A stretch of DNA of 64,000 nt, taken from assembly GCA_963721645.1 (NCBI GenBank), contig CAVRJK010000001.1, forward strand, positions 1 to 64,000, given 5' to 3'. The position numbers were made by a program, and so were the translations under genes. This DNA is from JALZKA01 sp963721645 (GTDB lineage: Bacteria > Actinomycetota > Thermoleophilia > Solirubrobacterales > 70-9). Shown here piece after piece: positions 35,803-44,891 of the stretch. The notes beneath the pieces are model-generated. The model ran no database searches and was not told where the DNA came from. It was given only the letters and a program-made list of their open reading frames with translations. Each line of letters begins with the position of its first letter. The stretch's first letter is position 1.

Positions 35803-37161
35803 ATGCGCTGGCTCCTCCTCAAGGACCTCCAGATCCTCAAGCGCTCGCCGCTGGTGACCGCTCTGTTGATCGGCTACCCGGTCGTGATCGGGATTCTGAT
35901 CGGCTTCGCGCTCTCGGGCGACGAGGGCAAGCCGCGGGTGGCGTTCTTGAACGAGGTCGCCGAGGGCGAGAGCTTCGACGTCGGCTCGGGCGAGGGCGAG
36001 TTCGGCGCCACCGAGGCCCGCGATCAGCTCTGCGAGCGGGTCGAGTGTGTGGACGTCGACTCGCGGGAGGAGGCCGAGCAGATGGTCCGCGACGGAGAGG
36101 TGCTCGGCGCTCTCATCCTTCCCGAGGACCTGCTCGACAGCTTGCGCTCGCTCACCACGCTCGACCCCGTGGAGCCGACGGTTGAGGTCCTCGTCAACGA
36201 GGACGACCCGGTCAAGGCGCAGCTCGTCGACGACCGGATCTCCGCCCTGATCACCGAGGCCAACCTGATCCTCTCGCAGCAGATCTCCGAGCAGGCCGCC
36301 GGCTACATCGACCTCCTGATCGAGGGCGGCACATTCTCCATCCCGTTCCTGGGCGATTCGATCGAGATCCTGGGCCTCAACGAAGCGGGCGAGATCCTGA
36401 CCGCCGTTTCCGACGAGCTACCTCCGGGCGCCGACCAGGAAGCGCTCGAGCAGGTGATCGAGTTCGCCGGCACCGCCGAGGAAAACCTGGAGTTCGCACT
36501 GCCGCTCCTTGGCGCCGTCTCGAGCCCGATTGCCGTCGACAAAGAGGTCGTCTCAGGCGCCTCGTCGTCGCTCAGCACCTTTGCCATCTCGATCGCCGCG
36601 ACGGTGACGCTGATGTTCGTGACGGTCCTCCTGGTTGCCGGCTCGCTGGCCCTCGAGCGCGAGGAGAACGCGTTCACGCGCGTCACGCGAAGCTCGGTCG
36701 GCCCGACGGGGCTCTTGGTCGAAAAGCTCGCGCTGGGGGTGGTCGCGTCGATCGCGGTGACGTTGGTGATGCTGGGGGTGTTGACGCCATTCGTCTCGAT
36801 TGCGTGGGAGCGCATCGGTCTGATCGCGCCGGCGATCGTGGCCGGGGGAGCGGCCTTTGCTGCGTTCGGCGCGGCGATCGGCTCCGCGGCGCGCGAAGTC
36901 CGTGCCTCGTCTCTTCTCGCCTTCATGGTCTCGCTTCCGGTCGCGTTCCTCTCGCTGGTGCCGTCGGGCACCGTGAGCGGCGGCGTCTACAAGGCGCTCG
37001 AGGTCTTCCGCGCCCTGTTTCCCTTCGACCCGTCGCTCGACGCCATGACTTCGGCGCTCGACTCCTCGGCGGACGGGATCGGAGTGCCGCTCCTTCACCT
37101 CACCTTGCTCGTGGTCGCCTACACGCTGCTCGCCCGCCTGGCACTAAGGCGCTTCGCGTAG
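35803..37161 (+). CDS. ABC-2 type transporter permease
   Basis: 452 residues from the ATG at 35803 (MRWLLLKDLQILKRSPLVTA). An upstream GTG at 35743 overlaps the ATPase gene but gives an unlikely leader. One membrane helix at residues 16-36 is followed by a large soluble loop of about 220 residues. Then come five helices (TFAISIAATVTLMFVTVLLV, VVASIAVTLVMLGVLT and others), the YhgE/ABC-2 layout. It pairs with the ATPase before it as an exporter. Confidence 0.85.
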   Translation: MRWLLLKDLQILKRSPLVTALLIGYPVVIGILIGFALSGDEGKPRVAFLNEVAEGESFDVGSGEGEFGATEARDQLCERVECVDVDSREEAEQMVRDGEVLGALILPEDLLDSLRSLTTLDPVEPTVEVLVNEDDPVKAQLVDDRISALITEANLILSQQISEQAAGYIDLLIEGGTFSIPFLGDSIEILGLNEAGEILTAVSDELPPGADQEALEQVIEFAGTAEENLEFALPLLGAVSSPIAVDKEVVSGASSSLSTFAISIAATVTLMFVTVLLVAGSLALEREENAFTRVTRSSVGPTGLLVEKLALGVVASIAVTLVMLGVLTPFVSIAWERIGLIAPAIVAGGAAFAAFGAAIGSAAREVRASSLLAFMVSLPVAFLSLVPSGTVSGGVYKALEVFRALFPFDPSLDAMTSALDSSADGIGVPLLHLTLLVVAYTLLARLALRRFA

Positions 37162-37165
37162 ATGC

Positions 37166-37202
37166 GGTGCCAGGCACGGTGCCAGGCACCGTGCCTGGCA
37201 CC
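37166..37202. repeat. REP-like palindrome with extra half-unit
   Basis: A half-unit GGTGCCAGGCAC (37166-37177) precedes a full 25-bp dyad (37178-37202). It starts five bases after the permease stop. Confidence 0.75.
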
Positions 37203-37238
37203 AAGTTGGAGGACGCCTCAAACGGGTAGGGCTATCAG

Positions 37239-38222
37239 GTGAGGGAAGAGCGAGGAGAGGACGAGGGCCTGCCGCCACTCGAGCTCCGCACGCTCCGCGA
37301 ACTCGATCTCGCCGAACCCACGTCTGAGGGACGACCGGCTCACATGGCCGGCGCGTCGGGCGTGGTGCGCCGTGGCGACTTCGCGTACGTCATCGCCGAC
37401 GACGAGCTCGAGCTTGGCGTCTTTCAGATCTCCGGCAACGAGCCTGGCGAGGCGCGCGCTGTCCTGCCGGGCTCGCTCCCCGACGACGAGTCCGAGCGAA
37501 AGGGCGCAAAGCCGGACCTGGAGGCGCTCACCGCTCTGCCGCCCTTCGACGAGACGCCGTACGGCGGCCTGCTCGGCCTCGGCTCGGGCTCGGACACCGA
37601 GGGCAACAGGGACCGCGGCTTCTTCTGGGCCTTCGCGGCGGACGGGTCGCTGGAGGGCGAGCCCTCCGTGATCGACCTCTCGCCGCTCTACGAGATGCTT
37701 CGAAAGGAGCTGGGCGGCCTGAACGTCGAGGGTGCTGCGGTGCTCGGCGAAGAACTCTGGCTCTTCCATCGCGGCAACGAGGGCGAGGCGGGCAACGTCG
37801 TCGCCGAGATCGCGCTCGAAGACCTGGCGGGTTCGCTTACGGGCGATCTCGACATCGACGTCGAGGAGCTGAAGGAGCTTCGCGAGTACGACCTGGGCGA
37901 GATGGACGGTGTGGCGCTCTGCTTTTCGGACGCGACAGCGCTCGCAGACGATCTCGTCTGCTTTACGGCCTCGGCGGAAGGTGACGAGGACGGCGATATC
38001 CGCGGTTCGGTCGTCGGGACGATCTCGACCGGCGGCGAGGTCAGGCGGCTGCGCACGATCGACCGCAAGTGGAAGGTCGAGGGAGTCCACGCCGCGGTTG
38101 ACACGGGCGTGATCGACTTCGTGTTCGTCTGCGATCAGGACGACGAGAACGTTGCGTCTCCGCTCCTGGCAGCGACGATGCCACTGGAGGCCGGGATCGA
38201 ACAGGGCGCCGATCCCTCCTAG
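37239..38222 (+). CDS. Hypothetical protein, beta-propeller-like (327 aa)
   Basis: Acidic protein with repeated strand-turn blocks (GDFAYVIADDELELGVFQIS, GAAVLGEELWLFHRGN, GEMDGVALCFSDATALADDL), as in six-bladed propellers. There is no signal peptide or catalytic motif. It ends 10 nt before hemB on the same strand, so it may share its transcript. Function unknown. Confidence 0.55.
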   Translation: MREERGEDEGLPPLELRTLRELDLAEPTSEGRPAHMAGASGVVRRGDFAYVIADDELELGVFQISGNEPGEARAVLPGSLPDDESERKGAKPDLEALTALPPFDETPYGGLLGLGSGSDTEGNRDRGFFWAFAADGSLEGEPSVIDLSPLYEMLRKELGGLNVEGAAVLGEELWLFHRGNEGEAGNVVAEIALEDLAGSLTGDLDIDVEELKELREYDLGEMDGVALCFSDATALADDLVCFTASAEGDEDGDIRGSVVGTISTGGEVRRLRTIDRKWKVEGVHAAVDTGVIDFVFVCDQDDENVASPLLAATMPLEAGIEQGADPS

Positions 38223-38232
38223 AATCCGTAGC

Positions 38233-39204
38233 GTGAGCTTCCCTGCCACGCGCTTGCGGCGCATGCGCGCAACTACGGCGCTTCGCGACCTCGTGCGCGA
38301 AACCGAGCTTTCGGTTCGCCATCTGGTCCAGCCGCTTTTCGTTGTCGCGGACGAGGACGTGCGCGAGCCGGTCGCCTCCATGCCCGGCATCGACCGCCTT
38401 TCGATCAACGAGCTGGTTGAAGAGACCGGCGACCTCCACGCGTCCGGTGTGCCGGCGGTTCTCCTCTTCGGCATCCCCTCCGCCAAGGACGAGGTCGGCT
38501 CGGGCGCCTACGACGATGAGGGCGTGGTGCAGCTCGCAGTCCGCGCGGTGAAGGAGGCCCATCCGAGCTTGACCGTGATGACCGACGTCTGTCTTTGCGA
38601 GTACACCTCGCACGGCCATTGCGGTTTCGTCCGCGACGGCGAGGTGGACAACGACATCTCGCTCGAGCTTCTCGCCAAGACGGCCATCTCCCATGCCGAG
38701 GCGGGCGCGGACGTGGTTGCTCCCTCGGACATGATGGACGGGCGCGTGGGAATGATCCGCCACCAGCTCGACGAGGAAGGACACTCGACGGTTCCGATCG
38801 TCGCCTACTCGGCCAAGTACGCCTCGGCCTACTACGGACCGTTCCGCGAGGCGGTGGTCTCAACCCCCGAGTTCGGCGACCGGCGCGGCTATCAGATGGA
38901 TCCGGCCAACGCCGACGAGGCGGTACGCGAGGCCAAGCTCGACCTCGAGGAGGGCGCCGACGTCGTCATGGTCAAGCCTGCCACCCCTTATCTAGACGTG
39001 GTCCGGCGGATCAAGGACGAGACGGGAGCTCCCGTTGCCGCCTACCAGGTGTCCGGCGAGTACTCGGCGCTCAAGGCGGCTGCGCAGAACGGCTGGCTCG
39101 ACGAGCGCTCGGCAGCGCTCGAGACCCTCACCTCGATCAAGCGAGCCGGGGCGGACATGATCTTCACCTACTACGCGAAGGAGGCCGCAGAATGGCTCCG
39201 GTAA
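38233..39204 (+). CDS. hemB: Delta-aminolevulinic acid dehydratase (porphobilinogen synthase)
   Basis: 323 residues from GTG 38233 (VSFPATRLRRMRATTALRDL). The active-site lysines lie in AYSAKYASAYYGPFR and VMVKPA. CLCEYTSHGHCG carries the zinc-binding cysteines. It joins two aminolevulinates into porphobilinogen, an early step of heme synthesis. Its last 13 nt overlap the AhbA-AhbB-like gene, and hemL follows. Confidence 0.95.
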   Translation: MSFPATRLRRMRATTALRDLVRETELSVRHLVQPLFVVADEDVREPVASMPGIDRLSINELVEETGDLHASGVPAVLLFGIPSAKDEVGSGAYDDEGVVQLAVRAVKEAHPSLTVMTDVCLCEYTSHGHCGFVRDGEVDNDISLELLAKTAISHAEAGADVVAPSDMMDGRVGMIRHQLDEEGHSTVPIVAYSAKYASAYYGPFREAVVSTPEFGDRRGYQMDPANADEAVREAKLDLEEGADVVMVKPATPYLDVVRRIKDETGAPVAAYQVSGEYSALKAAAQNGWLDERSAALETLTSIKRAGADMIFTYYAKEAAEWLR

Positions 39205-40283
39205 AGGCACCTCAGTCCAAAGCTCGTTCGCGCAAGGGTGGATCGGCGATCCCGCTCGACGACACCGACAAGAAGCTGATGAACCTCCTGCAGTCGCAGT
39301 TCCCGCTTGCCCAGGAGCCGTTCGCGCCCGTCGCGGCGGAGGCGGGGCTGACGGTGGCGGAAACCCTGGAGCGGACACAGCGTTTGCTGGACGGGCGGAT
39401 CATCCGCGAGATCACGCCCATCTTCGACACGCGCGCCCTCGGGTTCGACTCGATGCTCGTGGCAGCGAAGGTGGACGCGGATAACCCCCACCGCGCCGCG
39501 AAGATCATCAACTCGCACCCCGGCGTCTCCCACAACTACCTGCGCACCCACGAGTTCAACCTCTGGTTCACGATCGCGACGCCGCCTGACTCGAAGTTGG
39601 GCCTTCAGGGTTCGCTGGAGGTGCTGCAGGAGCTGACGGGCGCCGAGTCGATCCGCCAGCTCCCGACGCTGAAGCTCTTCAAGATCAACATGAACCTCGA
39701 GATGGAGAAGGGCACGGAGGCTCTCGCGGCAGCGGCCGACGCGGCGACACCTCGCGAGCTCGATGCCCAGCCCTACGACGATTTCGATATCGCGGTTATT
39801 CGCGCGCTTCAGGGCCCGATGGAAGCCGTCGAGCGTCCCTACGATGCGGCGGCGGCCGAGGTGGGCCGTTCCGTCGAAGACTTCCTTTCGCACCTGGAGG
39901 GCATGATCGAGCGGAAGATCCTCAGGCGCGTCGCGGCGATCCTCTTCCACCGTCGCGCCGGCTTTTCGGCGAACGGCATGGGCGTCTGGAAGGTCCCCGA
40001 CCCCGACATCCTCGAGGTGGGCACCCAGATGGCGTCGGTGCGCGGCATCTCGCATTGCTACGAGCGTCCGACGTACGAGGACTGGCCCTATTCGGTCTTC
40101 ACGATGGCTCACGGCCGCTCGAAGGAGGAGTGCGACGCGATCCTCCAGTCGATCGCCGACGAGCACGGCCTTCATGGCGAGGACCGCGCGACCCTCTACT
40201 CGTCGACGGAGTTCAAGAAGATCCGCCTCCGCTATTTCACCGACGAGTACTCGGACTGGGAGCGGGAGTACGGCGGCCAATGA
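39192..40283 (+). CDS. AhbA-AhbB-like fusion, siroheme decarboxylase (Lrp/AsnC-type)
   Basis: 363 residues with two Lrp/AsnC-like halves in tandem. The first half has an HTH-like start (LDDTDKKLMNLLQSQFPLAQ) and GVSHNYLRTHEFNLWFTIA. The second has YDDFDIAVIRALQGPM and GISHCYERPTYEDWPYSVFT. These are the AhbA and AhbB signatures; in other organisms the two are separate chains that decarboxylate siroheme in the alternative heme route. The start overlaps hemB. Plain AsnC regulators lack the NYLR.HEFNLWFT motif, so an enzyme is more likely than a regulator. Confidence 0.75.
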   Translation: MAPVKAPQSKARSRKGGSAIPLDDTDKKLMNLLQSQFPLAQEPFAPVAAEAGLTVAETLERTQRLLDGRIIREITPIFDTRALGFDSMLVAAKVDADNPHRAAKIINSHPGVSHNYLRTHEFNLWFTIATPPDSKLGLQGSLEVLQELTGAESIRQLPTLKLFKINMNLEMEKGTEALAAAADAATPRELDAQPYDDFDIAVIRALQGPMEAVERPYDAAAAEVGRSVEDFLSHLEGMIERKILRRVAAILFHRRAGFSANGMGVWKVPDPDILEVGTQMASVRGISHCYERPTYEDWPYSVFTMAHGRSKEECDAILQSIADEHGLHGEDRATLYSSTEFKKIRLRYFTDEYSDWEREYGGQ

Positions 40284-40296
40284 GCGTCAGCGCCCC

Positions 40297-40321
40297 GGTG
40301 CCAGGCACGGTGCCTGGCACC
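40297..40321. repeat. REP-like palindrome, GTGCC type
   Basis: The same 25-bp dyad as at 34068-34092, between the AhbAB-like gene and hemL. Confidence 0.75.
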
Positions 40322-40335
40322 ATGTGCGCGGAACT

Positions 40336-41625
40336 GTGACCTCTCGCGCTGATACCCGTACGTCGGAGGTGATCTATGCGCGCGCCGCCGGGTTGATGCC
40401 CGGCGGGGTGAACTCGCCGGTGCGCGCGATGCGCTCGATCGGGCGCGACCATCCGATCTTCGTCGAGCGCGGGGAGGGGTTCGAGCTGATCGACGTGGAC
40501 GGCCACCGCTACGTCGACTGGGTTTGCTCCTGGGGCCCCCTGATCCTCGGCCACGCCCATCCGGATGTGGTCGACGCGGTCCAGAGCGCGGCCGAGCGCG
40601 GCACCTCATACGGCGCGCCGACCGAGGGCGAGGTCGAGCTCGCCGCCGAGGTGTGCGAGCGCTTCGGCTCCGTCGAGATGATCCGCATGACCTCGTCCGG
40701 GACCGAGGCGGCGATGAGCGCCGTGCGCCTCGCGCGCGCTGCGACAGGGCGCGATCCGGTCTTGAAGTTCGCCGGCGCCTATCACGGGCACGTGGACGGG
40801 CTGCTCGCCGAAGCGGGATCGGGACTCGCCACGCAGGGCATCCCGGCGAGCCCGGGGGTGACGGCCGCGCAGGCCGCCGACACCATCGTCGTGCCCTGGA
40901 ACGACATCGAGGCCTTCGAGGCGGCGCTCGCCGAGCGCGAGTTCGCCGCGATCCTGGCCGAGCCGCTCCCGGCGAACATGGGTCTGGTCCCGCCCGACGT
41001 CGGCTTCCTCGAGCGGGTGCGCGAGCTTGCGACCCAGACGGGCGCGCTCCTGGTCCTCGACGAGGTGATCTCGGGTTTCCGTGTCGCGCGCGGTGGCGCC
41101 CAGGAGTTGCTTGGCGTCAATGCCGACGTGACCGTGATGGGCAAGGTGATCGGCGGGGGGCTTCCCGCCGCGGCGTACGGCGCCTCGCGGAAGCTGATGC
41201 AAAGGATTGCCCCCGCCGGCGACGTCTACCAGGCGGGGACGCTCTCCGGAAACCCGCTCGCGGTCGCCGCCGGGCTCGCGACGCTCGAGCATCTCGACTC
41301 AGCTGCGTACGAGCGCCTTGCGGAGCTGACCGATCTACTCGCCGCCGGCCTCACGGAGGCGGCGGGCGATCTGCCCGTCTCGGTGGTCTCGGTCAACGGG
41401 CTGGTGACCCCGTTCTTCTCGGTGGACGCCCCGAACGACTTTGCCGAGGCCGGCGCATGCGACCTCGACGCGTACGGGCGCTTTGCGTGCGCGCTGCTCG
41501 ACCGCGGCATCTACCCGCCGGCGTCGCAGTTCGAGGCGTGGTTTGTCTCGCTCGCCCACGACGAGGCTGCGATCGAGCACACGTGCGAGGCGGCGGCCGA
41601 GGCGTTCGCCGCGGCGCTCAGTTAG
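40336..41625 (+). CDS. hemL: Glutamate-1-semialdehyde 2,1-aminomutase
   Basis: 429 residues from GTG 40336. PGGVNSPVRAMRSIG is the classical start. SSGTEAAMSAVRLARAATGR, AYHGHVDGLL, LVLDEVISGFRV and VMGKVIGGGLPAAAYG (PLP lysine) follow. It makes 5-aminolevulinate from glutamate semialdehyde, feeding HemB upstream. The gene follows a palindromic repeat, so it may have its own promoter. Confidence 0.95.
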   Translation: MTSRADTRTSEVIYARAAGLMPGGVNSPVRAMRSIGRDHPIFVERGEGFELIDVDGHRYVDWVCSWGPLILGHAHPDVVDAVQSAAERGTSYGAPTEGEVELAAEVCERFGSVEMIRMTSSGTEAAMSAVRLARAATGRDPVLKFAGAYHGHVDGLLAEAGSGLATQGIPASPGVTAAQAADTIVVPWNDIEAFEAALAEREFAAILAEPLPANMGLVPPDVGFLERVRELATQTGALLVLDEVISGFRVARGGAQELLGVNADVTVMGKVIGGGLPAAAYGASRKLMQRIAPAGDVYQAGTLSGNPLAVAAGLATLEHLDSAAYERLAELTDLLAAGLTEAAGDLPVSVVSVNGLVTPFFSVDAPNDFAEAGACDLDAYGRFACALLDRGIYPPASQFEAWFVSLAHDEAAIEHTCEAAAEAFAAALS

Positions 41626-41700
41626 CGCTTGGGCTTAAGAGTGACCCCTCGTCCCCAAGCCATCGGGGCCAGCGTACATCTATCGCCATAGGCTCGTCCC

Positions 41701-41952
41701 GTGCTTCAAGCGATTCAGATTCTGGGTGCCCTTTTGATCCTCGCCGGCTTCGCCGGCCAGCTGCGCGGTTACATCAATGCGTCCTCACTCACATACCTAT
41801 GGCTCAACCTCGTGGGCTCGGTGATCCTGTTCGTCCTCGCGGTGATCGAGGAGCAGTGGGGCTTCGTCCTCCTCGAGGGGGTGTGGGCCATCGTCTCGGG
41901 CTGGAGCCTCGCCCAGCTCGCTCGCGGCAACCCGCCGCCCGTGGCTCATTAG
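41701..41952 (+). CDS. Small membrane protein, CBU_0592-like (83 aa)
   Basis: Three hydrophobic helices: ILGALLILAGFAGQL, YLWLNLVGSVILFVLAVI and WGFVLLEGVWAIVSGWSL. The pattern matches the small CBU_0592-like membrane domain found across bacteria; no function is known. It is a single gene between hemL and the operon for the Rieske complex. Confidence 0.65.
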   Translation: MLQAIQILGALLILAGFAGQLRGYINASSLTYLWLNLVGSVILFVLAVIEEQWGFVLLEGVWAIVSGWSLAQLARGNPPPVAH

Positions 41953-42004
41953 GCAAGGATCGATGCGAGCGCGCCGCTGACCCCTTCCGCATAATCACAC
42001 TCCG

Positions 42005-42604
42005 ATGCCCTCCTTGCCCCCAGACGCTCTCCACACGCTGGCCGCCGAGCTCCGGGCCGGCCAGACCGTCGTCTCCCCCTTCGTCGAGGAGGCTTCCGCT
42101 CCCGCGGCGCTCGGTGTGCTGGTCGCCGCCGGGCCTGCCACCGCGGACGATCCCGCTGCCTACGCACTGGTTATCGAGTCGGTCCGGGAGGGCTATCTCC
42201 TCCACTACGGGGAGCCTCGGGTGATAGTCGGTGCCGACGCCGATCTGCGCCTCTTGGCGGGCGACTACCTCTACGCGATCGGCCTCGAACGGCTCGCCGG
42301 GCTGGGCGACCTGCCGGCGGTCCGCGAGCTCTCAGACCTCATCTCGCTCGGCGCCCAGTTGCATGCCGATGGCGCGAACGGTCGTCCGGCGCCCGAGGGA
42401 GAAGCTCTCTGGCTTGCCTCGACCATCGCGATCGCGACGGGTGAGCGGACGGGCCTCGAAGAGGCAAAACACGCTCTCAGGCAGGGAAATCCCGGTGCCG
42501 CGGAGGCAGCGAAGGCGGCGGCGATCTCGATGGCGTCGGCGTCTGGTCTGGGTGATGCGCTTGCGAGAGCATCTCAAGCAATAGAATGTGCGCCGTCCAA
42601 CTGA
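42005..42604 (+). CDS. Hypothetical protein coupled to the Rieske gene (199 aa)
   Basis: Helical, Ala/Leu-rich. LLHYGEPRVIVGADADLRLL and GDYLYAIGLERLAGLGDLPA resemble the helices of isoprenoid-synthase folds (compare the polyprenyl synthase at 45.6 kb), but there is no DDxxD pair. It overlaps the Rieske gene by 17 nt, so it may help assemble or supply the quinol complex. This is inferred from position only. Confidence 0.55.
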   Translation: MPSLPPDALHTLAAELRAGQTVVSPFVEEASAPAALGVLVAAGPATADDPAAYALVIESVREGYLLHYGEPRVIVGADADLRLLAGDYLYAIGLERLAGLGDLPAVRELSDLISLGAQLHADGANGRPAPEGEALWLASTIAIATGERTGLEEAKHALRQGNPGAAEAAKAAAISMASASGLGDALARASQAIECAPSN

Positions 42605-43286
42605 CCTGATTTTGGCTGAGAACGACGCCGATAAGACCGACGGCCCCGCTAGCGGGAGCGAGGGCTTGGAAAAGCCCCACCCAGCTGGCTACTTCGAGGG
42701 CGAAACCATGACGCGGCGTGCCGTGTTCACTGTCGGTGGGCAAGTGGCAGGGGCGGCTGCATTTGGAGTCGTTGCGCTACCGCTCGTCGGCTTCGCCGTC
42801 GCCCCGATCCTCGAGACGCCGGAGGAGGTTTGGGAGGCCGTCGGCAAGGTCGACGAGTTCACCTCGGACGTCTACACGGCCGTCGTCGTCACCATCCGCA
42901 GCGGGATCGGCGAGGCCGGCAAGACCACCGCGTATGTGCGCCAGGGGTCGACCGACCTAAACGAGAACCCGGACGAGTACATCGCCGTTTCAACGCGTTG
43001 TGCCCACCTGGGCTGCCCCGTCCGCTTCGTCCAGGCGGCAGGCATCTTCAGCTGCCCGTGCCACGGTGGCGCCTACGACTTCGAGGGCAAGGTCATCGGC
43101 GGTCCGCCGGTGCGTCCTCTGGACCGCTTCCAGACACGGATCGTCGCCGGACAGGTCGAGATCGGCCCGCGCTACAGCGTTACCGGAGATCTGGAGCCCG
43201 TCCGCGCTCGCGATCCCGGCGAGTTCACCGGGGGAATCTGGGAGTATCTCTATCCGCCTCGACCCTCGACGCCGCCGGCGCCCTAG
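42588..43286 (+). CDS. qcrA: Rieske iron-sulfur subunit of the quinol:cytochrome c reductase
   Basis: 232 residues from GTG 42588; a TTG at 42612 is also possible. The 2Fe-2S ligands are in CAHLGC and CPCHGG. An N-terminal twin-arginine-like stretch (MTRRAVFTVGGQ) and one helix anchor it. It takes electrons from menaquinol and passes them to cytochrome c. First of three complex subunits in a row; the Tat genes needed for its export lie at 47.9-49.0 kb. Confidence 0.9.
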   Translation: MRRPTDLILAENDADKTDGPASGSEGLEKPHPAGYFEGETMTRRAVFTVGGQVAGAAAFGVVALPLVGFAVAPILETPEEVWEAVGKVDEFTSDVYTAVVVTIRSGIGEAGKTTAYVRQGSTDLNENPDEYIAVSTRCAHLGCPVRFVQAAGIFSCPCHGGAYDFEGKVIGGPPVRPLDRFQTRIVAGQVEIGPRYSVTGDLEPVRARDPGEFTGGIWEYLYPPRPSTPPAP

Positions 43287-43307
43287 CTTGGGAGTTAGGA
43301 CTTAACC

Positions 43308-44186
43308 GTGGCCAAATTTCCAGACACCCTGATCCCTCCGCCGTTGCGCAAGCCCGGCAAGCCGGGGGACAACGGCAACCGAAACGGCTCGAACGGCGAC
43401 TCGGAAGAGAAGTCGGTCGTCGTCGAGAAGCTGAAGGAGGCGCCAGTCGATCTCGTCGGCTGGGTCGACGAGCGGACCGGCGCCACGCCGTTCCTCACCG
43501 GGATGCTGCTCCGCAAGGTGCCCAAGGGCACCAACTGGTTCTACACCCTCGGCTCGGCGACCATGTTCGCCTTCGTGGTCCAGGCGCTCACCGGGGTCTT
43601 CCTCGCGATGTACTACACCCCCTCGCCGGTCGAGGCCTACGCGTCCATCACCAACCTCACCAACGACGTCTTCATGGGCGAGTTCGTCCGCGGGCTCCAC
43701 AAGTGGGGCGCCTCGGTGATGATCATCCTGATCTTCCTCCACATGGGCCGGGTCTTCTTCTTCGGCGCCTACAAGTACCCACGCGAGCTCAACTGGGTGA
43801 TCGGCGTCGTCCTGATCGTTCTCACCCTGGTCATGGGACTCACGGGCTACCTCCTGCCGTTCGATCAGCGCTCTTACTGGGCGACCATCGTCGCCATGAA
43901 CATCAACGGCACCGGCCCGATCGTCGGCCCCTATCTCGCTGACTTCCTGCGCGCCGGAGCCGAGTTCGAATCAACCACGCTCTCACGCTTCTACGCGCTC
44001 CACATGCTGCTCGTTCCGGGCGCGATCATCGCCCTGATCGGCGCGCACCTCTACCTCGTCGTCAAGCTCGGCACCACGGCGCCGCCCTGGGTTCGCGCCG
44101 AGACGAAGCCGAAGGCACTCCGGACCGAGAAGGTCAAGTCGGGCACCAATGACAATGGCAACGGCAACGGAGACGGCACCTCATGA
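43308..44186 (+). CDS. qcrB: Cytochrome b N-terminal subunit
   Basis: 292 residues. Four membrane helices carry the heme ligands: GLHKWGASVMIILIFLH and FYALHMLLVPGAIIALIGAH give two His pairs. A disordered Gly/Asn tail (GTNDNGNGNGDGT) and N-terminal tail flank them. It corresponds to cytochrome b6 (helices A-D), with the second half of cytochrome b in the next gene. The ATGA overlap at 44183 couples the two. Confidence 0.92.
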   Translation: MAKFPDTLIPPPLRKPGKPGDNGNRNGSNGDSEEKSVVVEKLKEAPVDLVGWVDERTGATPFLTGMLLRKVPKGTNWFYTLGSATMFAFVVQALTGVFLAMYYTPSPVEAYASITNLTNDVFMGEFVRGLHKWGASVMIILIFLHMGRVFFFGAYKYPRELNWVIGVVLIVLTLVMGLTGYLLPFDQRSYWATIVAMNINGTGPIVGPYLADFLRAGAEFESTTLSRFYALHMLLVPGAIIALIGAHLYLVVKLGTTAPPWVRAETKPKALRTEKVKSGTNDNGNGNGDGTS

Positions 44187-44881
44187 ACTCAGCAGAAAAA
44201 GAGGAGTATCTCCGCGAGTACGAGGTCCTGAAGAAAAAGGGCAAGCCGTTCTTTCCCTACGCGGTGGCGAAGGACTCGATCATGTTCCTCGTCGTCGTCG
44301 TGGTCATCGCGGTCATGTCGATCGTCCTCGGCGCCGAGCAGGGTCCCAAGGCAGATCCCACCACCACCACCTATACGCCGCGACCCGAGTGGTACTTCTT
44401 CTTCCTCTTCGAGCTCCTGCGGGTCATCAAGCCCGCCGAGCTCACGCCGCTCGCAACGATCGGCGTCCCGACGATCGCCCTGGTCCTGCTCCTTTTGCTC
44501 CCGTTCTACGACCGGAACGCAGAGCGCGATCCGCGCAAGCGGCCTGTGGCCACGTCCGTCGGCGCGATGGTGATCGTCGCGATGGCCCTCCTCACCTTCC
44601 TCGGAGCCGAGGCCGGCCCGCCCACGGAGATCGAGATGGAGACCGCTCCCCAGTACGAGGACGGCAAGGTGGCCGTCGCGGGCCAAGGCTGTTTGACCTG
44701 CCACAAGATCGGCGAGAACGGCGGCAACCTGGGGCCGGAGTTGACCGACATAGGCGCGAAGCTGCCCGCCGCGGGAATCCGGCGGACGCTGCTCAACCCG
44801 TCCGGGATCATGCCTCCTTACACCGAACTGCCTCCCGAGAAGCTCGACGCGATCGTCGAGTACCTGGCGACGCTGCGCTAG
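44183..44881 (+). CDS. qcrC: Cytochrome b C-terminal half fused to cytochrome c
   Basis: 232 residues. PRPEWYFFFLFELLRVIKPA is the conserved quinol-site block (PEWY) of subunit IV. Three membrane helices follow (FLVVVVVIAVMSIVL, IALVLLLLLPFY, VGAMVIVAMALLTFLG). The end is a class I cytochrome c domain with CLTCHKIG (CxxCH) and the Met ligand near PSGIMPPY. The complex thus carries its own electron acceptor. The next gene, menG, makes the quinone. Confidence 0.9.
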   Translation: MNSAEKEEYLREYEVLKKKGKPFFPYAVAKDSIMFLVVVVVIAVMSIVLGAEQGPKADPTTTTYTPRPEWYFFFLFELLRVIKPAELTPLATIGVPTIALVLLLLLPFYDRNAERDPRKRPVATSVGAMVIVAMALLTFLGAEAGPPTEIEMETAPQYEDGKVAVAGQGCLTCHKIGENGGNLGPELTDIGAKLPAAGIRRTLLNPSGIMPPYTELPPEKLDAIVEYLATLR

Positions 44882-44891
44882 CGGCGCGCCC

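Noticed and set aside
36665..36674. GAACGCGTTC as a third LexA box
   Set aside because: Spacer is 2 bp instead of 4 and it lies inside a permease gene.
41627..41660. Inverted repeat GCTTGGG/CCCAAGC after hemL as a terminator
   Set aside because: 20-bp loop and no T-run; too weak to call.
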